Below are positions 63,871 through 64,000 of a stretch of DNA of 64,000 nt, piece after piece. Below the pieces are notes generated by a model. It searched no databases. It worked only from the letters and a program-made list of their open reading frames with translations, and was not told where the DNA came from. Position 1 is the first letter of the stretch; every line of letters begins with the position of its first letter. Source of the stretch: Halorubrum rubrum (GTDB taxonomy: Archaea > Halobacteriota > Halobacteria > Halobacteriales > Haloferacaceae); NCBI RefSeq assembly GCF_024494685.1, contig NZ_JANHDM010000007.1, forward strand, positions 123,809-187,808, written 5' to 3'. Position numbers and translations under genes: made by a program.

Positions 63871-64000
63871 ATAGCGAAACAGGTCGTTACTCGCACCTAC
63901 ACTGCTTCCATCAGGAATCAGTCTCGGGTGCAAGGCGACCTTGATTCGCTCGGGTTCGCAGCCAGTAAGCTCTGGAACGTCGGTCGGTGGACGTGTAGTC
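63871..64000 (+). CDS. tnpB: TnpB, RNA-guided nuclease of an IS1341-type element (N-terminal part)
   Basis: Only the first 43 codons are in the window, and the frame is open to its end. The peptide contains TRTYTASIRNQSRVQGDLD and SLGFAASKLWNVGRW, matching the N-terminus of haloarchaeal IS200/IS605 OrfB/TnpB proteins. The codon at the expected start is ATA (63871), and no ATG, GTG or TTG lies between it and an in-frame TAA at 63847, so the gene either uses an unusual start or has lost its start codon. GC content is clearly lower than in the chromosome around it. Confidence 0.75.
   Translation, partial: MAKQVVTRTYTASIRNQSRVQGDLDSLGFAASKLWNVGRWTCS

Noticed and set aside
1..64000. tRNA and rRNA genes
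   Set aside because: I looked through the intergenic gaps for tRNA arms and rRNA-like conserved blocks and saw none; a tRNA scan would be decisive.

Overview
The window is chromosomal DNA of a halophilic archaeon (class Halobacteria). Several features point there: very high GC with strong G/C third-position bias, acidic proteins, a split nuoJ, archaeal housekeeping genes (SRP19, Gar1, DtdA, SecE/Spt5, FtsZ1, digeranylgeranyl-type reductase, archaeosortase A) and halocyanin. A Halorubrum-like genus is plausible but is inference. I see no rRNA, tRNA or CRISPR array.

Layout. 1-6586: 3' part of a respiratory complex I operon (nuoH end, nuoI, split nuoJ, nuoK, nuoL, nuoM, nuoN). 6686-12840: small zinc protein, gar1-srp19 pair, PAS histidine kinase, S9 peptidase divergent from a glycosyltransferase, and a membrane-anchored halocyanin. 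12995-18035: PEP synthase, then a minus-strand operon of a MinD/ParA-like ATPase, an acidic partner protein and an unknown protein whose reading frame opens upstream of its first ATG. 18165-19385: a TnpB C-terminal remnant with an element-end-like hairpin, then an amidohydrolase. 19532-26287: rhodanese/sulfur dioxygenase fusion, DUF2103-type protein, a two-gene membrane operon, ArsA/Get3 ATPase, C2H2 zinc-finger protein, PHP protein and an HD phosphohydrolase of lower GC. 26370-31750: DUF457-type membrane protein, aminotransferase, histidine kinase, flippase, FAD reductase. 32120-37366: 2-oxoacid:ferredoxin oxidoreductase (two subunits), geranylgeranyl reductase-type flavoprotein and citrate synthase, a central-carbon and lipid block. 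37500-45406: PIN-ATPase-KH protein, DUF2062 protein, amidotransferase, atypical alpha/beta hydrolase, alanyl-tRNA synthetase, lipoprotein. 45575-52573: membrane protein, PiT transporter, HNH-like protein, tungsten aldehyde:ferredoxin oxidoreductase with a MoaD/SAMP-like protein convergent to it, membrane protein, alkaline-phosphatase-superfamily enzyme. 52692-59274: large histidine kinase, PhzF protein, small membrane protein, CaCA exchanger, D-aminoacyl-tRNA deacylase. 59390-62345: ftsZ1-secE-nusG-artA, linking cell division, secretion, transcription elongation and surface-protein anchoring. 62425-64000: MgtC/DUF4010 membrane protein, then the beginning of an IS200/IS605-family (IS1341-type) tnpB cut by the window end.

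Most of the window is ordinary core genome. The accessory signals are two TnpB-associated sites (18165-18338 and 63745-64000), short tandem repeats in several intergenic gaps, an 18-bp perfect inverted repeat at 56191-56285, and genes with altered key residues: a serine-less alpha/beta hydrolase and two histidine kinases whose receiver domains lack the phosphoacceptor aspartate. Two reading frames (16556 and 63871) open with ATC or ATA where ATG would be expected.
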